Origin: G965205725 sp965205725
GTDB lineage: Bacteria > Pseudomonadota > Gammaproteobacteria > Pseudomonadales > Halieaceae
Direction: 5' to 3'
Assembly: GCA_965205725.1 (NCBI GenBank)
Contig: OZ242189.1
Location: forward strand, 1,922,001 to 1,986,000
Length of the DNA stretch: 64,000 bases
Part shown: in pieces, positions 47,668 through 56,619 of the stretch
How positions within the stretch are numbered: position 1 is the stretch's first letter
Layout of the letters: the number at the start of each line of letters is the position of its first letter
Translations under genes and position numbers: made by a program
The notes under the pieces: model-generated
Databases searched by the model: none
Told to the model about the DNA's origin: nothing
What the model saw: only the letters and a program-made list of their open reading frames with translations

Positions 47668-48813
47668 ATGCAAAATGAAGACCTAACTCTTTTCAGAGAT
47701 ATGGCCCGCAGGGCATTTGAACAGGAGATTGTGCCCAACCTTGAACAATGGGAAGCCAACCAGATTGTGTCTCGCGAGCTGTGGACAACCCTTGGTGCGG
47801 CGGGGCTTCTGTGCCCGGACATGCCCGAAGAATTTGGGGGTGCCGGAACCAGCCCGCATGTCACATTGGCCATCGTTGAAGAGCTGGCGCGCATGGGCAT
47901 CGGCGGCTTCTGCTCAGGCTATGGTATGCACTCCAATATTGTCGCGCCGTACATCAACAGTTTTGGAACCGATGAGCAAAAACAGTACTGGCTACCCAGG
48001 ATGATTAGCGGCGAAGCCGTTGGCGGCCTGGCTATGACCGAGCCGGGCGCGGGCTCGGATGTTCAAGCTATTCGCACCAATGCCGTCCGCGATGGCGATG
48101 GCTGGATACTGAACGGGTCCAAGATATTTATTACCAATGGCATTCACGCGGGAGTCGTTATTGTCGCTGCGATTACCGACCCTGGGAAAGGAGCAAAAGG
48201 CACCTCTCTGTTCCTGGTAGATACCAGCCTGCCAGGTTTTGAAAAAGGCAAGAAAATTGAAAAAATCGGCCAGCATACCTCCGACACGGCGGAACTGTTT
48301 TTCTCTGATGTACGCCTGCCCGCCGACGCCCTGCTGGGCGAGGTAAACAAAGGCTTCGTCATCATGATGACAGAACTGCCCCGCGAGAGGTTGGGTATTG
48401 CGGCAGAGTCCATTGGTGCAGCCGAGGGGGCACTGGAACTGGCGGTGGCTTACGTTAAAGAACGCAAGGCCTTCGGCACCCGCATCGGCGGCTTTCAAAA
48501 CACCCGTTTTAAACTGGCTGATGTCAAAACTGATATCACTGTCAATAGAGCATTCTATGAGCAGTGTGCAAACAAATACTCCCACGGCGAGATGACGTCC
48601 GCTGATGCAGCCGTACTCAAGCTGGCGTCTACTGAAATGTGTAGCCGCACAGTGGATGAATGCCTGCAACTATTCGGTGGCTACGGTTACACTGTGGAAT
48701 ACCCAATCTCGCGTTTTTATACCGATTCCAGAATCCGCCGCATCTACGGCGGCAGCTCTGAAATCATGCGGGATCTGGTGGCGCGCACGATGCTCGGAAA
48801 AGCCGAATACTAA
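47668..48813 (+). CDS. acyl-CoA dehydrogenase family protein
   Basis: FAD-dependent acyl-CoA dehydrogenase, 381 residues from the ATG at 47668 (MQNEDLTLFRDMARRAFEQE); an in-frame ATG at 47587 is too far upstream. MTEPGAGSDVQAIRTNAVRD and ILNGSKIFITNG bind flavin and substrate. GGYGYTVEYPISRFYTDSRI and YGGSSEIMRDLVAR hold the catalytic Glu region. The chain-length class cannot be assigned. It converges with the CoA-transferase gene on the other strand. Confidence 0.9.
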   Translation: MQNEDLTLFRDMARRAFEQEIVPNLEQWEANQIVSRELWTTLGAAGLLCPDMPEEFGGAGTSPHVTLAIVEELARMGIGGFCSGYGMHSNIVAPYINSFGTDEQKQYWLPRMISGEAVGGLAMTEPGAGSDVQAIRTNAVRDGDGWILNGSKIFITNGIHAGVVIVAAITDPGKGAKGTSLFLVDTSLPGFEKGKKIEKIGQHTSDTAELFFSDVRLPADALLGEVNKGFVIMMTELPRERLGIAAESIGAAEGALELAVAYVKERKAFGTRIGGFQNTRFKLADVKTDITVNRAFYEQCANKYSHGEMTSADAAVLKLASTEMCSRTVDECLQLFGGYGYTVEYPISRFYTDSRIRRIYGGSSEIMRDLVARTMLGKAEY

Positions 48814-48836
48814 AGGAGCCTTTCAATTCCCAGGCG

Positions 48837-50042
48837 CTAGGAGTCTGCTGCAAGCTCTGCAATCTCTGTATCACCGAGCCCCAGCAAACCACCCAGAATC
48901 TCCTGATTGTGCTCTCCAACTGGCCCTCCCGGCCAGTCTGTGCGCCCAGGCGTGCCCTGCAAAATAGGCGTAATAGCCGGAATATCCAGTTTTTTGCCGT
49001 TGATATCCACCTCTTCAAACATACCCCTGGCCTGGTAGTGAGGGTCATTGAGTTGATCCTCCACGTTGTATATCAAGCCAACGGGTACACGCTCCTCCTC
49101 AAGCGTATCAATGATGTGCTGCGCGGTATGTGCAGCACACCAGTCTGATAGCGCTTGGTCGATGGTCGGCTCGTGCTTTACACGCCCCTCGTTATTGGCC
49201 ATGTCAGGATGTTCAGCCATTTCGGGATGCCCTGCTGCACGCATAAGCCTTTTATAGATGGCATCGCCATTGCCCCCAATCACAACGTACTTGCCGTCGC
49301 TACAGGTGTAAGTGTTAGTGGGGACAATGCCGGTAATGGTCGTTCCAGACGCGCCACGAATGGCGCCAGCTCCAGAAAACTCAGGAACAACTCCTTCCAT
49401 CAAATTAAACATTGACTCATAGAGTGCAATGTCGACAACTTGCCCTTGTTGATGTTCCGATTTGTTACGCTGCAAAAGCGCGAGACACACTCCCAGCGCC
49501 GCGTGAATGCCGGACAGCGTATCCCCGGTACTTAAATTTGGACGCACCGGCGGTTCTCCTGGAAATCCATTGAGGTAGCGGAAACCCGAAAAGCCCTCTG
49601 TTACAGAGGCATATCCAGGTTTATGGCTATAGGGCCCAGTCTGACCATACCCTGAAATACGCGCATAAATCAGACCTGGGTTCAACGCTTTCATATCCTC
49701 GGGTCCCAGCCCCCATTTTTCAATGACACCCGGTCGAAAGTTTTCCACAACCACATCAGCAGTCTTAAGCAGCTCTTTCACTAGCTCACGTCCGCGTTCA
49801 GTTTTAAGATCCAGGGTCACGCTTTTCTTATTGCGACCCAGGCTTCTATACCAGTGGGCCGTGCCATCTTCGACAATACGCCAGCCACGAATGGGATCAC
49901 CTTTGCCCGGCGGTTCGATCTTGATGACCTCGGCGCCAAAATAGGCCAATATAGTGCCGGCAAAGGGACCGGCCAGTAGCTGTCCCAGTTCAATGACCCG
50001 AACACCGTCGAGGGGGCGGGCCGCCTGCTCTGCGGGCATCAT
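48837..50042 (-). CDS. CaiB/BaiF family CoA-transferase
   Basis: Class III CoA-transferase, 401 residues, moving CoA between carboxylic acids. The N-terminal GVRVIELGQLLAGPFAGTIL and EVIKIEPPGKGDPIRGWR are the family signatures, and the GD motif in NLSTGDTLSGIHAALG holds the catalytic Asp. It diverges from the thioesterase gene across 74 bp that must contain both promoters. The substrate pair is unknown. Confidence 0.9.
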   Translation of the reverse strand: MMPAEQAARPLDGVRVIELGQLLAGPFAGTILAYFGAEVIKIEPPGKGDPIRGWRIVEDGTAHWYRSLGRNKKSVTLDLKTERGRELVKELLKTADVVVENFRPGVIEKWGLGPEDMKALNPGLIYARISGYGQTGPYSHKPGYASVTEGFSGFRYLNGFPGEPPVRPNLSTGDTLSGIHAALGVCLALLQRNKSEHQQGQVVDIALYESMFNLMEGVVPEFSGAGAIRGASGTTITGIVPTNTYTCSDGKYVVIGGNGDAIYKRLMRAAGHPEMAEHPDMANNEGRVKHEPTIDQALSDWCAAHTAQHIIDTLEEERVPVGLIYNVEDQLNDPHYQARGMFEEVDINGKKLDIPAITPILQGTPGRTDWPGGPVGEHNQEILGGLLGLGDTEIAELAADS

Positions 50043-50117
50043 GCTTCCTCACAAATTGTCTAACTGTGAATTTAGATTAAAGTTATATCGTTATATTTTA
50101 CTGAGAATACCACCGCC

Positions 50118-50606
50118 ATGACAGAATCCTCACTTTTTACCACTACGTCTGTGGTTCAGCCCAACTGGATAGACTACAACGGCCACATGAACATGGGCTA
50201 CTATCTAGTCGCATTCGACGAAATCGCTACCGATAATTATTTTAATTATCTGGGAATAGGATTAGAGCACAAGCAATCCTGTAACAAATCAACCTTTACG
50301 CTGGCCAGCAACATTGATTATTTGCAGGAAGTCTTTGCGGGCGACCCACTCCGGTTCACGACCCGCTTGCTGGACTACGACCATAAACGCCTCCATTACT
50401 TACACTGCCTGTACAATGTCGACAAAGACTACCTGGCTGCAACCAACGAATGCCTCACCCTGTACATAGACATGGGAACCCGGCGCAGCACTGACTTCAG
50501 CCATGAACTACAACGCCACTTTCAACTGGAGCTGGAACGAGCGCAACAGGCCGTTCATGTCGAGCAAATTGGACGCACGCTGGGCATACGCCGACCGACA
50601 CAATGA
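50118..50606 (+). CDS. hot-dog-fold thioesterase family protein
   Basis: 162-residue acyl-CoA thioesterase. VQPNWIDYNGHMNMGYYLVA contains the Asp-Tyr-Asn-Gly-His-Met stretch of the 4-hydroxybenzoyl-CoA-thioesterase type; Asp is the usual catalytic residue. Similar proteins act on betainyl-CoA in carnitine breakdown, but no other carnitine genes are nearby, so I leave the substrate open. Its TGA overlaps the ATG of the glycerol-3-phosphate dehydrogenase (ATGA), so the two are coupled. Confidence 0.85.
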   Translation: MTESSLFTTTSVVQPNWIDYNGHMNMGYYLVAFDEIATDNYFNYLGIGLEHKQSCNKSTFTLASNIDYLQEVFAGDPLRFTTRLLDYDHKRLHYLHCLYNVDKDYLAATNECLTLYIDMGTRRSTDFSHELQRHFQLELERAQQAVHVEQIGRTLGIRRPTQ

Positions 50607-52228
50607 GTAGCCGCCTTCGCAAAAGCAACCTCGATAAATTAACAGACAACTGCTTTGATGTGCTCATTGTAGGTGGCGGAATTAGTGGTGCGGTATCTGC
50701 TGCATCTCTGTCTGCACGAGGGCTACAAGTCGCGCTGATAGACCGGAATGACTTTGCCAGCGGCGCCAGTTCGCAATCTTCCAACCTGGCCTGGGGTGGT
50801 ATCAAATACCTTGAAAACTACGAATTCCTGCTGGTTAACAAGCTCTGCAAATCACGCAATCTACTCATGGACAGCTACCCGTCCACTGTCAAGGAAATTC
50901 GTTTTTTTACCACTATTGAGCGCGGTTTCCGTATGTGGTCTTTCTTTGTTTATCTCGGCAGCGTGCTGTATTGGATAATGGGTCGCTGCAAGACCAGGCC
51001 ACCACGCTATATCACTTCGCGCGGGCTGGAACGGAAGGAGCCCGCCATAAATACCAGCAACACCGCTGGCGGGCTGGAATACTCGGACTGCTATCTTTAC
51101 GACAATGACGCCCGCTTTGTATTCAATTTTGTGCGCAAAAGCCTCAACTATGGTTGCATTGCTGCAAATTATGTTGAGTGTCTCCAGGCGAAACGTCAAT
51201 CGCAGCATTGGCAGATCAGGGCATGCGACACCATCAGTAATAGCGAATTCAATATTCGCGCAAAGGTCCTCATCAATTCCAGTGGGGCGTGGGTTGATGA
51301 GTTAAACCTAAGAAACAAACAGACCACAAAACACCATCACGTCTTTTCCAAAGGCATTCACCTGATTGTACCCAGAGTGACCGACAACAAGCGCGTGCTG
51401 ACCTTTTTTGCATCGGATGGCCGCCTGTTCTTCCTGGTTCCGATGGGGCCAAAAACCTGCATTGGCACCACGGATAACCAGGTCCACAACCCTGATGTCA
51501 CTGTGAGCGAGGCCGACAGAGAATTCGTGCTCGGCAACGCCAATGCCCTGCTGGACCTGGACCCACCTCTGCAAAAGACAGACATCATCGCCGAACGAGT
51601 TGGGGTAAGGCCGCTGGTGGTAAGTGACGCTGGCGCCGATGCAGACTGGGTACAGCTATCGCGCAAACACGAAATTGACGTGAATCTGCAACAGCATTAT
51701 CTGAGTATATTTGGTGGCAAACTGACCGACTGCATTAACGTCGGCAACGAAATAGCTGACGTGATTGCAACCATGGGCATCCCTATACCCCACCCCGACA
51801 AAACATGGTACGGAGAACCCGGCCAGGTTGTGCGGGACGACTTCATGCACCAGGCTGCACTGATGAACCTCGACGAGCTGACCGACCCAAGTTCCTCTGA
51901 GCCGCTCTCTGAGCGATTCTGGCGGCGCTACGGCGAAACGGCCTACGGCCTGCTAGAGCGAATCCGGGAAGACAAGACTCAGGCGCAACTGCTGATTGAA
52001 AATGCCGAGTACACTCGCTGCGAAATTGAACTGGCGGCACGACGGGAGATGATCGTCAAACTCGAAGACTTCATGCGCCGGCGCTCAAAGATTGAATTGG
52101 TTGTACGCAAGGCAGATATTGCAAATGCTCCGGGTTTACAAGAGGCCTGCGATATCCTGTTTGGCGATGAATCAGAACAAAAGCTGAAGGAATACCTGCA
52201 CAGGCTAAACCGGGCCGAGGGCACTTAG
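50603..52228 (+). CDS. FAD-dependent glycerol-3-phosphate dehydrogenase
   Basis: Membrane-associated oxidase of sn-glycerol 3-phosphate to dihydroxyacetone phosphate, feeding electrons to quinone. The FAD motif VLIVGGGISGAVSAASL and the SSQSSNLAWGGIKYLE block (the GlpD-like S-S-x-S-x-x-x-x-GG) are clear. A hydrophobic stretch FRMWSFFVYLGSVLYWIMG may contact the membrane. GTTDNQVHNPDVTVSEADREF matches the GlpD/GlpA substrate region. The 541-residue length is normal. GlpD and GlpA types are not distinguished. Confidence 0.92.
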   Translation: MSSRLRKSNLDKLTDNCFDVLIVGGGISGAVSAASLSARGLQVALIDRNDFASGASSQSSNLAWGGIKYLENYEFLLVNKLCKSRNLLMDSYPSTVKEIRFFTTIERGFRMWSFFVYLGSVLYWIMGRCKTRPPRYITSRGLERKEPAINTSNTAGGLEYSDCYLYDNDARFVFNFVRKSLNYGCIAANYVECLQAKRQSQHWQIRACDTISNSEFNIRAKVLINSSGAWVDELNLRNKQTTKHHHVFSKGIHLIVPRVTDNKRVLTFFASDGRLFFLVPMGPKTCIGTTDNQVHNPDVTVSEADREFVLGNANALLDLDPPLQKTDIIAERVGVRPLVVSDAGADADWVQLSRKHEIDVNLQQHYLSIFGGKLTDCINVGNEIADVIATMGIPIPHPDKTWYGEPGQVVRDDFMHQAALMNLDELTDPSSSEPLSERFWRRYGETAYGLLERIREDKTQAQLLIENAEYTRCEIELAARREMIVKLEDFMRRRSKIELVVRKADIANAPGLQEACDILFGDESEQKLKEYLHRLNRAEGT

Positions 52229-52273
52229 CGCGACCAGGCCTGGCGTTGTGCTCACCAGCGAAAACAAAACCGA

Positions 52274-52291
52274 GCCAGCCACCAGGCTGGC
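52274..52291 (-). terminator. possible terminator hairpin between 52228 and 52493
   Basis: Gccagcc and ggctggc form a perfect 7-bp stem with a 4-base loop. On the minus strand TCGG and then TTTTGTTTT follow. It could end transcription of the minus-strand lipoprotein gene 200 bp upstream, or act on readthrough from the plus strand. The rest of this gap shows no gene. Confidence 0.4.
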
Positions 52292-52492
52292 CGCCGAAGA
52301 TCCGTTACCTCCAGCCGCAACGACCCTCATAAAACTGGCAGCAGCGACAGGCGCATCCATGTCGCGATAGTGGGCGTGCCTGCTTTTACACCGATGCCGC
52401 CTAACGGCCCAGGCTACGGGCTGTACACCCTACCGGTACGCCAGTACGCAGTTACCCTATGTATTGTCAGTCGGCTATCTTCTCTGGTCGCG

Positions 52493-52915
52493 CTATTTGT
52501 TCTTTCTCTCAGCCTTTTTTGTCTTATCAGCCTTTTTTATTATTTGCTCGGGAGACTTCGCATCAAAACCGCATTTCCTTTGAACTGTATTCGTTCGCAA
52601 TGCCTCAAACTCGCCCTTTAGTTGTGCATATTCCGCAGCTTCTGGGCCATCACCACCTTCGAGAAAGAAAAGGCTTGGCCAAAAAAGAACCAATCCGACC
52701 CCCATTTGCCAATTATCTTTATTTCTTTCGGTTTTTAGCCTTTGATATAGTTTAATGGTTCTTTGTCCGATGTAGTCCATTTCCAGTGCTAATTGATCGC
52801 AGTCGAAGTTTTTGTACTTCAATGGTGAGACATAAGCAGCATCGATATTGTTTGGGTTTGAGGCACAAGCGGCCAAGAAAAATTCAAAGGTAAAAACCAG
52901 TAATATTATTTTCAT
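52493..52915 (-). CDS. small predicted lipoprotein (unknown)
   Basis: 140-residue precursor from the ATG at 52915 (MKIILLVFTFEFFLAACAS) with a lipobox LAAC, so it is predicted to be lipid-anchored. The body (YVSPLKYKNFDCDQLALEMD), a hydrophobic patch (MGVGLVLFWPSLFFLEGGDG) and ELKGEF-like repeats belong to a small family of uncharacterised lipoproteins widespread in marine bacteria. Its function is unknown. The tail is very lysine-rich. Confidence 0.8.
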   Translation of the reverse strand: MKIILLVFTFEFFLAACASNPNNIDAAYVSPLKYKNFDCDQLALEMDYIGQRTIKLYQRLKTERNKDNWQMGVGLVLFWPSLFFLEGGDGPEAAEYAQLKGEFEALRTNTVQRKCGFDAKSPEQIIKKADKTKKAERKNK

Positions 52916-52945
52916 GTTTCCCCATGTTTGTTTGATTGCCCGCAA

Positions 52946-53263
52946 TTGATGTCGGGCGTTTAATCATGTGTCAACATAGGAAACACACCCCGCTTATTTC
53001 CCGAGGGTATTATATTCGCAGGACACCCGACATAACGGGTTCCTATGTTGACGGTTATATATTGCCGAATCTGATTAAGGATTTAGGCAACAAAACGGAG
53101 TATAGGCGGTGATTGTGCGAAGTTAAATATATATTATTCCTTTTTTTAAGGGCCCACGCCGGCTGGAGTGCCGGTAAATATTAAATCGCCAGCTTCGGGA
53201 CAGAACAACAGCGCAGCCTGTCGGAGTTACCACTGTTTTGCGAACGGTTAAACCCGACAGGCT
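52946..53263. repeat. gene-free region with interleaved inverted repeats
   Basis: This 318-bp stretch has no gene I can support. ATGTCGGG (52949-52956) pairs with CCCGACAT (53026-53033), and GTCAACATAGGAA (52970-52982) pairs with TTCCTATGTTGAC (53040-53052). Because the order is A-B-A'-B', the two stems interleave like a pseudoknot. Nearer the next gene, AGCCTGTCGG (53215-53224) pairs with CCGACAGGCT (53254-53263) around a 29-base loop, just beyond the stop of the lipoprotein gene at 53264. No T-run follows either structure. Confidence 0.7.
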
Positions 53264-54274
53264 CTAAAACAAGCTATTGCTATTTTTAGAAAAACGAGGG
53301 GAGGGCTGCACAATCTTCCACTGCTCTAAAATTTGTCTGTCGCGCACACGGAACAAGTCCGCCGATGCCAACTCTGGCACATCAATAGCGCGCACTTCCG
53401 GGATTCGCGTGAGCACCCACACCAGGTCATTTTGTGCCAGAACCATTTCAATCTTCGGCGGCGCCGGTCTTTGTTGTGCATTCTCTAACACACCCAGCCA
53501 TGCCTCCCGGCCTGCTTCGACCCCGGCCAGATGAATAACAAAACCTTTATCCAGGTACTCTGCCAATCTCGACAGGTTAGTACCAGGTTGGTAAAGAACT
53601 TGTAGATACGCCTCGACCACCGCCCGATTATCATTGGAGTCCTGCTGAGATAAGTCTATTTGCTCCCCTGACCGGGATAGCACCGACCGGGTCAGTTCTG
53701 CTTCCTGCCGCTCGCCGGTCGGAATTAGATCCAGTGGTCGGGGTACGACAAAGCTGAACAGAACATTATCGACAAAGCCGGCTTCGACGGGTTGCAGGAA
53801 AGCCCAATGCTCACTGAGCTGCCCAGTCTCATTAAACCGCAGCACATCGAAACCCACCGACTCCAGCGGGCCCAGTTTGCCTCGGCGATGTAATAATACA
53901 GTCCCCTTATCAACCAGCATTCGACGGGTTCCAAGCAACAGATTATCTCCGCCTCCGCGGGGCCGCGCACCCTCCAGAGCGAGGGTTAGCAACGCCTTCT
54001 TCCCGTCCTCAAGCATTGGATTATGTTGCACAAAATCCTCGGCAACCAGCGCGCTGAGGGCTTCTCCGTCCAGATCACGCAACGCTGAAAGTACGGGAAC
54101 GATGTTCTCCATCGCAGTCTGGTTGTGGGGTGTCGATAGCGGTGTCTGAACATGTTCATACCAGCTCAAAAATTCCTGAGAAACGGCTGGGGGTGGCGTT
54201 TCTTCAGTGCTGTCTGCACAGCCCGCTAAACCCGGCAGCGCACAGAAAAACAGTATTGTTGTGAATAGTCGCAA
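53264..54274 (-). CDS. lipoprotein with two SnoaL/NTF2-like domains
   Basis: 336-residue protein with a lipoprotein signal (MRLFTTILFFCALPGLAGC). The first domain carries the SnoaL-like stretch ALVAEDFVQHNPMLEDGKKA, and the second a related LAEYLDKGFVIHLAGVEAGR. The usual FVQHNP motif is present in the first domain only. The duplication within one lipoprotein is unusual. No enzymatic activity can be inferred. It lies 3 bp after the DUF1080 lipoprotein gene and is probably co-transcribed. Confidence 0.82.
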   Translation of the reverse strand: MRLFTTILFFCALPGLAGCADSTEETPPPAVSQEFLSWYEHVQTPLSTPHNQTAMENIVPVLSALRDLDGEALSALVAEDFVQHNPMLEDGKKALLTLALEGARPRGGGDNLLLGTRRMLVDKGTVLLHRRGKLGPLESVGFDVLRFNETGQLSEHWAFLQPVEAGFVDNVLFSFVVPRPLDLIPTGERQEAELTRSVLSRSGEQIDLSQQDSNDNRAVVEAYLQVLYQPGTNLSRLAEYLDKGFVIHLAGVEAGREAWLGVLENAQQRPAPPKIEMVLAQNDLVWVLTRIPEVRAIDVPELASADLFRVRDRQILEQWKIVQPSPRFSKNSNSLF

Positions 54275-54277
54275 CAG

Positions 54278-54832
54278 CTATAGCTCCTTTAATTCCAGAT
54301 TGCGAAACCGAACCCGGCCATACTCCCAGCGCTGTAGTGCTATAAAGCCACTGGCATATTCCGCATCCTCAAGTACTGCCGTCAACTGGTTATTCAACCT
54401 TATCTCTACTCTGCCGCCCACGGCTCGCACCTGAAATGTATTCCAGCGACCGAGCGTATTCACATCCACCAGAGGCGGCATAACGTGGAACACAATGGCT
54501 CCAGTTCGAGCTTCGCGCACGGGATGCCGGTCCCAGATATTGAGTTCGTAGCAGGTGTTCGGATGAATATTGTCACGCTGCTGGCATCGGATAAAAACAC
54601 CGGAGTTGGTATCATCATCAACATAAAAATCCAGGCTCAATTCGAAATCAGAAAAGTCAGCCAGAGTTGCAATAAAGCCATTTCCCTCACCGCTGCCGAT
54701 AATTTCACCGGCTTCTACCAACCAGGTTGCAGCTCCGCTGGTTTGCCAACCGGCCAGGCTCGCACCGTCGAAAAACGCAGGTGTACTTGCACAGGCACTG
54801 AGAAAAATTGCCAAAACTGCCGCTCGCTTCAT
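54278..54832 (-). CDS. DUF1080 / 3-keto-disaccharide hydrolase-like lipoprotein
   Basis: 184-residue precursor from the ATG at 54832 (MKRAAVLAIFLSACAS), with lipobox LSAC. The beta-sandwich features FDGASLAGW and FELSLDFYVDDDTNSGVFIR, with ELNIWDRHPVREARTGAIVF, are typical of the DUF1080 domain, a concanavalin-like fold now associated with 3-keto-glycoside cleavage in several bacteria. The longer frame upstream (to 55150) is on the opposite strand of aroG and is not used. Confidence 0.88.
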   Translation of the reverse strand: MKRAAVLAIFLSACASTPAFFDGASLAGWQTSGAATWLVEAGEIIGSGEGNGFIATLADFSDFELSLDFYVDDDTNSGVFIRCQQRDNIHPNTCYELNIWDRHPVREARTGAIVFHVMPPLVDVNTLGRWNTFQVRAVGGRVEIRLNNQLTAVLEDAEYASGFIALQRWEYGRVRFRNLELKEL

Positions 54833-54913
54833 CCCGTAACTCCCCAGGCTCGCGTGTATAATGGCACATTTTTTGAAACAATTAGAGTCAGAATCAGAGT
54901 CAAAGCCACAGAT

Positions 54914-55987
54914 ATGAGTGACAATACAATCAAGCGTGCCACCGATGACGTCCGCATCAGCGAGATAAAAGAATTGCTCTCGCCCAATCAACTTATCAAT
55001 GATGTACCGGTCAGCGATACCGCAGCGACGACAGTAACCGCAGCACGCCGCGACATTCATCAAATACTGGTCGGTGCAGATAATCGTCTGCTCGCTATTG
55101 TGGGCCCTTGCTCCATACATGACCCCGATGCCGCTAGAGAATACGCACAAAAACTCAGGAAAATTTCCGCTGAAATTTCCAGTGACGTACTACTGATTAT
55201 GCGCGTGTACTTTGAGAAGCCTCGCACTACAGTGGGCTGGAAAGGCCTGATAAATGATCCGGACCTGAACGACACGTTTCAGATTAACAAGGGGCTGAAA
55301 ATTGCCCGGCAACTACTGCTGGATCTCGCCGATATGGGCCTGCCAACAGGCACTGAATACCTCGATTTAATTAGCCCGCAATACATTGCCGACTTGATTT
55401 CATGGGGGGCAATTGGAGCGCGCACCACGGAGAGTCAAACTCACCGCGAGCTATCTTCAGGCCTGTCTTGTCCTGTCGGCTTCAAGAACGCGACTGATGG
55501 CGACATCCAGATTGCCATAGACGCAATTCAATCAGCGTCCAATCCACACCACTTCCTCTCTGTAACCAAAGAGGGTCGCTCTGCCATTTTTCAAACATCA
55601 GGCAACGCAGACTGTCACATTATTTTGCGTGGTGGCAAGCAACCGAACTACGACATGTTCTCTGTGGAAGACGCCTCCGTTATGCTGGCTAGCGCCGGGC
55701 TGGCAGCCCGCATCATGATCGACGCCAGCCATGCTAATTCGCGCAAATTACCCGCTCGCCAAATTGATGTTTGTCGCGATATTGGCACACAGATCGCACG
55801 CGGCAGTGGCAATATCTTTGGCATCATGCTGGAAAGCAACCTTGTTGAAGGCCGTCAAAACGTTGTGGAAGGCCAAACCCTGACCTACGGGCAAAGCATT
55901 ACTGACGCCTGTATCAGTTGGCAGGACACAGAAGTGGTATTGCACGAGCTGGCCAACGCCGTACAGCAACGCCGCAACAACGCCTAG
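54914..55987 (+). CDS. 3-deoxy-7-phosphoheptulonate synthase, class I
   Basis: First enzyme of the shikimate pathway, condensing PEP and erythrose 4-phosphate. The start MSDNTIKRATDDVRISEIKE and the motifs IVGPCSIHDPDAAREYA, MRVYFEKPRTTVGWKGLIND, TESQTHRELSSGLSCPVGFK and MLESNLVEGRQ are class I (AroF/G/H). 357 residues. The ATG at 54914 is preceded by short AGTCAGA repeats. Which aromatic amino acid inhibits it is not evident. A longer open frame to 54485 overlaps the opposite-strand DUF1080 gene. Confidence 0.95.
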   Translation: MSDNTIKRATDDVRISEIKELLSPNQLINDVPVSDTAATTVTAARRDIHQILVGADNRLLAIVGPCSIHDPDAAREYAQKLRKISAEISSDVLLIMRVYFEKPRTTVGWKGLINDPDLNDTFQINKGLKIARQLLLDLADMGLPTGTEYLDLISPQYIADLISWGAIGARTTESQTHRELSSGLSCPVGFKNATDGDIQIAIDAIQSASNPHHFLSVTKEGRSAIFQTSGNADCHIILRGGKQPNYDMFSVEDASVMLASAGLAARIMIDASHANSRKLPARQIDVCRDIGTQIARGSGNIFGIMLESNLVEGRQNVVEGQTLTYGQSITDACISWQDTEVVLHELANAVQQRRNNA

Positions 55988-56049
55988 AATATGCGCAGCG
56001 CTCTCGCGAGCTACACCAGGTATTGGCCGCTGGCAAAGCAACACGCTCA

Positions 56050-56619
56050 ATGAACCAGCTTGTCTACGATTTCGCAGTGTGGCTTGATGACACTCAATGG
56101 AGCACTATGCTCCACGAATCTTTTTATCTGTATAACTGGGTGGAAACCACCCATGTGCTGGCTCTTACGGTGAGCCTGGGGCTATTGTTTCTGACCGATC
56201 TGCGTATGCTTGGCTACGCCCTGCCGAACATGCCCGCAACACAGGTGGCCAGGCGACTACAGTGGCCAATGCTATTTGGGTTCTCCGTGATGGTGATAAC
56301 TGGCCTGCTACTGTTCTACGCCATTCCGGTACGCAGCGCGCAAAGCCTGTGGTTTCGCATCAAACTTGTACTATTAATCTGTGCTGCTATTAATGCCCTG
56401 CTATTCCACTGCAAACTTACTGCCGCTGGCGAGGACTGGAATACTCTACCGAAGGCACCAAAGAATTTGCGCACAGGTGCTGCACTTTCCATTGTGTTCT
56501 GGGTCTTGATCGTTATTTGTGGCCGACTCATAGCCTACGACTGGTTTGACTGCGCCAAAGACCCCGCTACAGTGATCTCTGTTTTGGCGGGCTGCCTCGA
56601 CGGTCAGGAGCGGTTCTGA
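56050..56619 (+). CDS. DUF6644-like membrane protein (first of a pair)
   Basis: 189-residue inner-membrane protein with about four hydrophobic segments. HESFYLYNWVETTHVLALTV and LLFLTDLRMLGYALP fit the DUF6644 pattern of small membrane proteins often encoded near copper or cytochrome genes. The ATG at 56050 starts 62 bp after the aroG-type stop. Its TGA overlaps the start of the next, related gene (TGATG). Function unknown. Confidence 0.72.
   Translation: MNQLVYDFAVWLDDTQWSTMLHESFYLYNWVETTHVLALTVSLGLLFLTDLRMLGYALPNMPATQVARRLQWPMLFGFSVMVITGLLLFYAIPVRSAQSLWFRIKLVLLICAAINALLFHCKLTAAGEDWNTLPKAPKNLRTGAALSIVFWVLIVICGRLIAYDWFDCAKDPATVISVLAGCLDGQERF

Noticed and set aside
52949..53263. Integron attC-like site suggested by inverted repeats and a GTTAAAC core near 53246
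   Set aside because: The core sites do not form the required R''/R' and L''/L' arrangement, and no integrase or cassette array is present.
54485..54913. Long N-terminal extension of the DAHP synthase frame
   Set aside because: It overlaps the DUF1080 lipoprotein gene on the other strand, and the family starts at the ATG at 54914.
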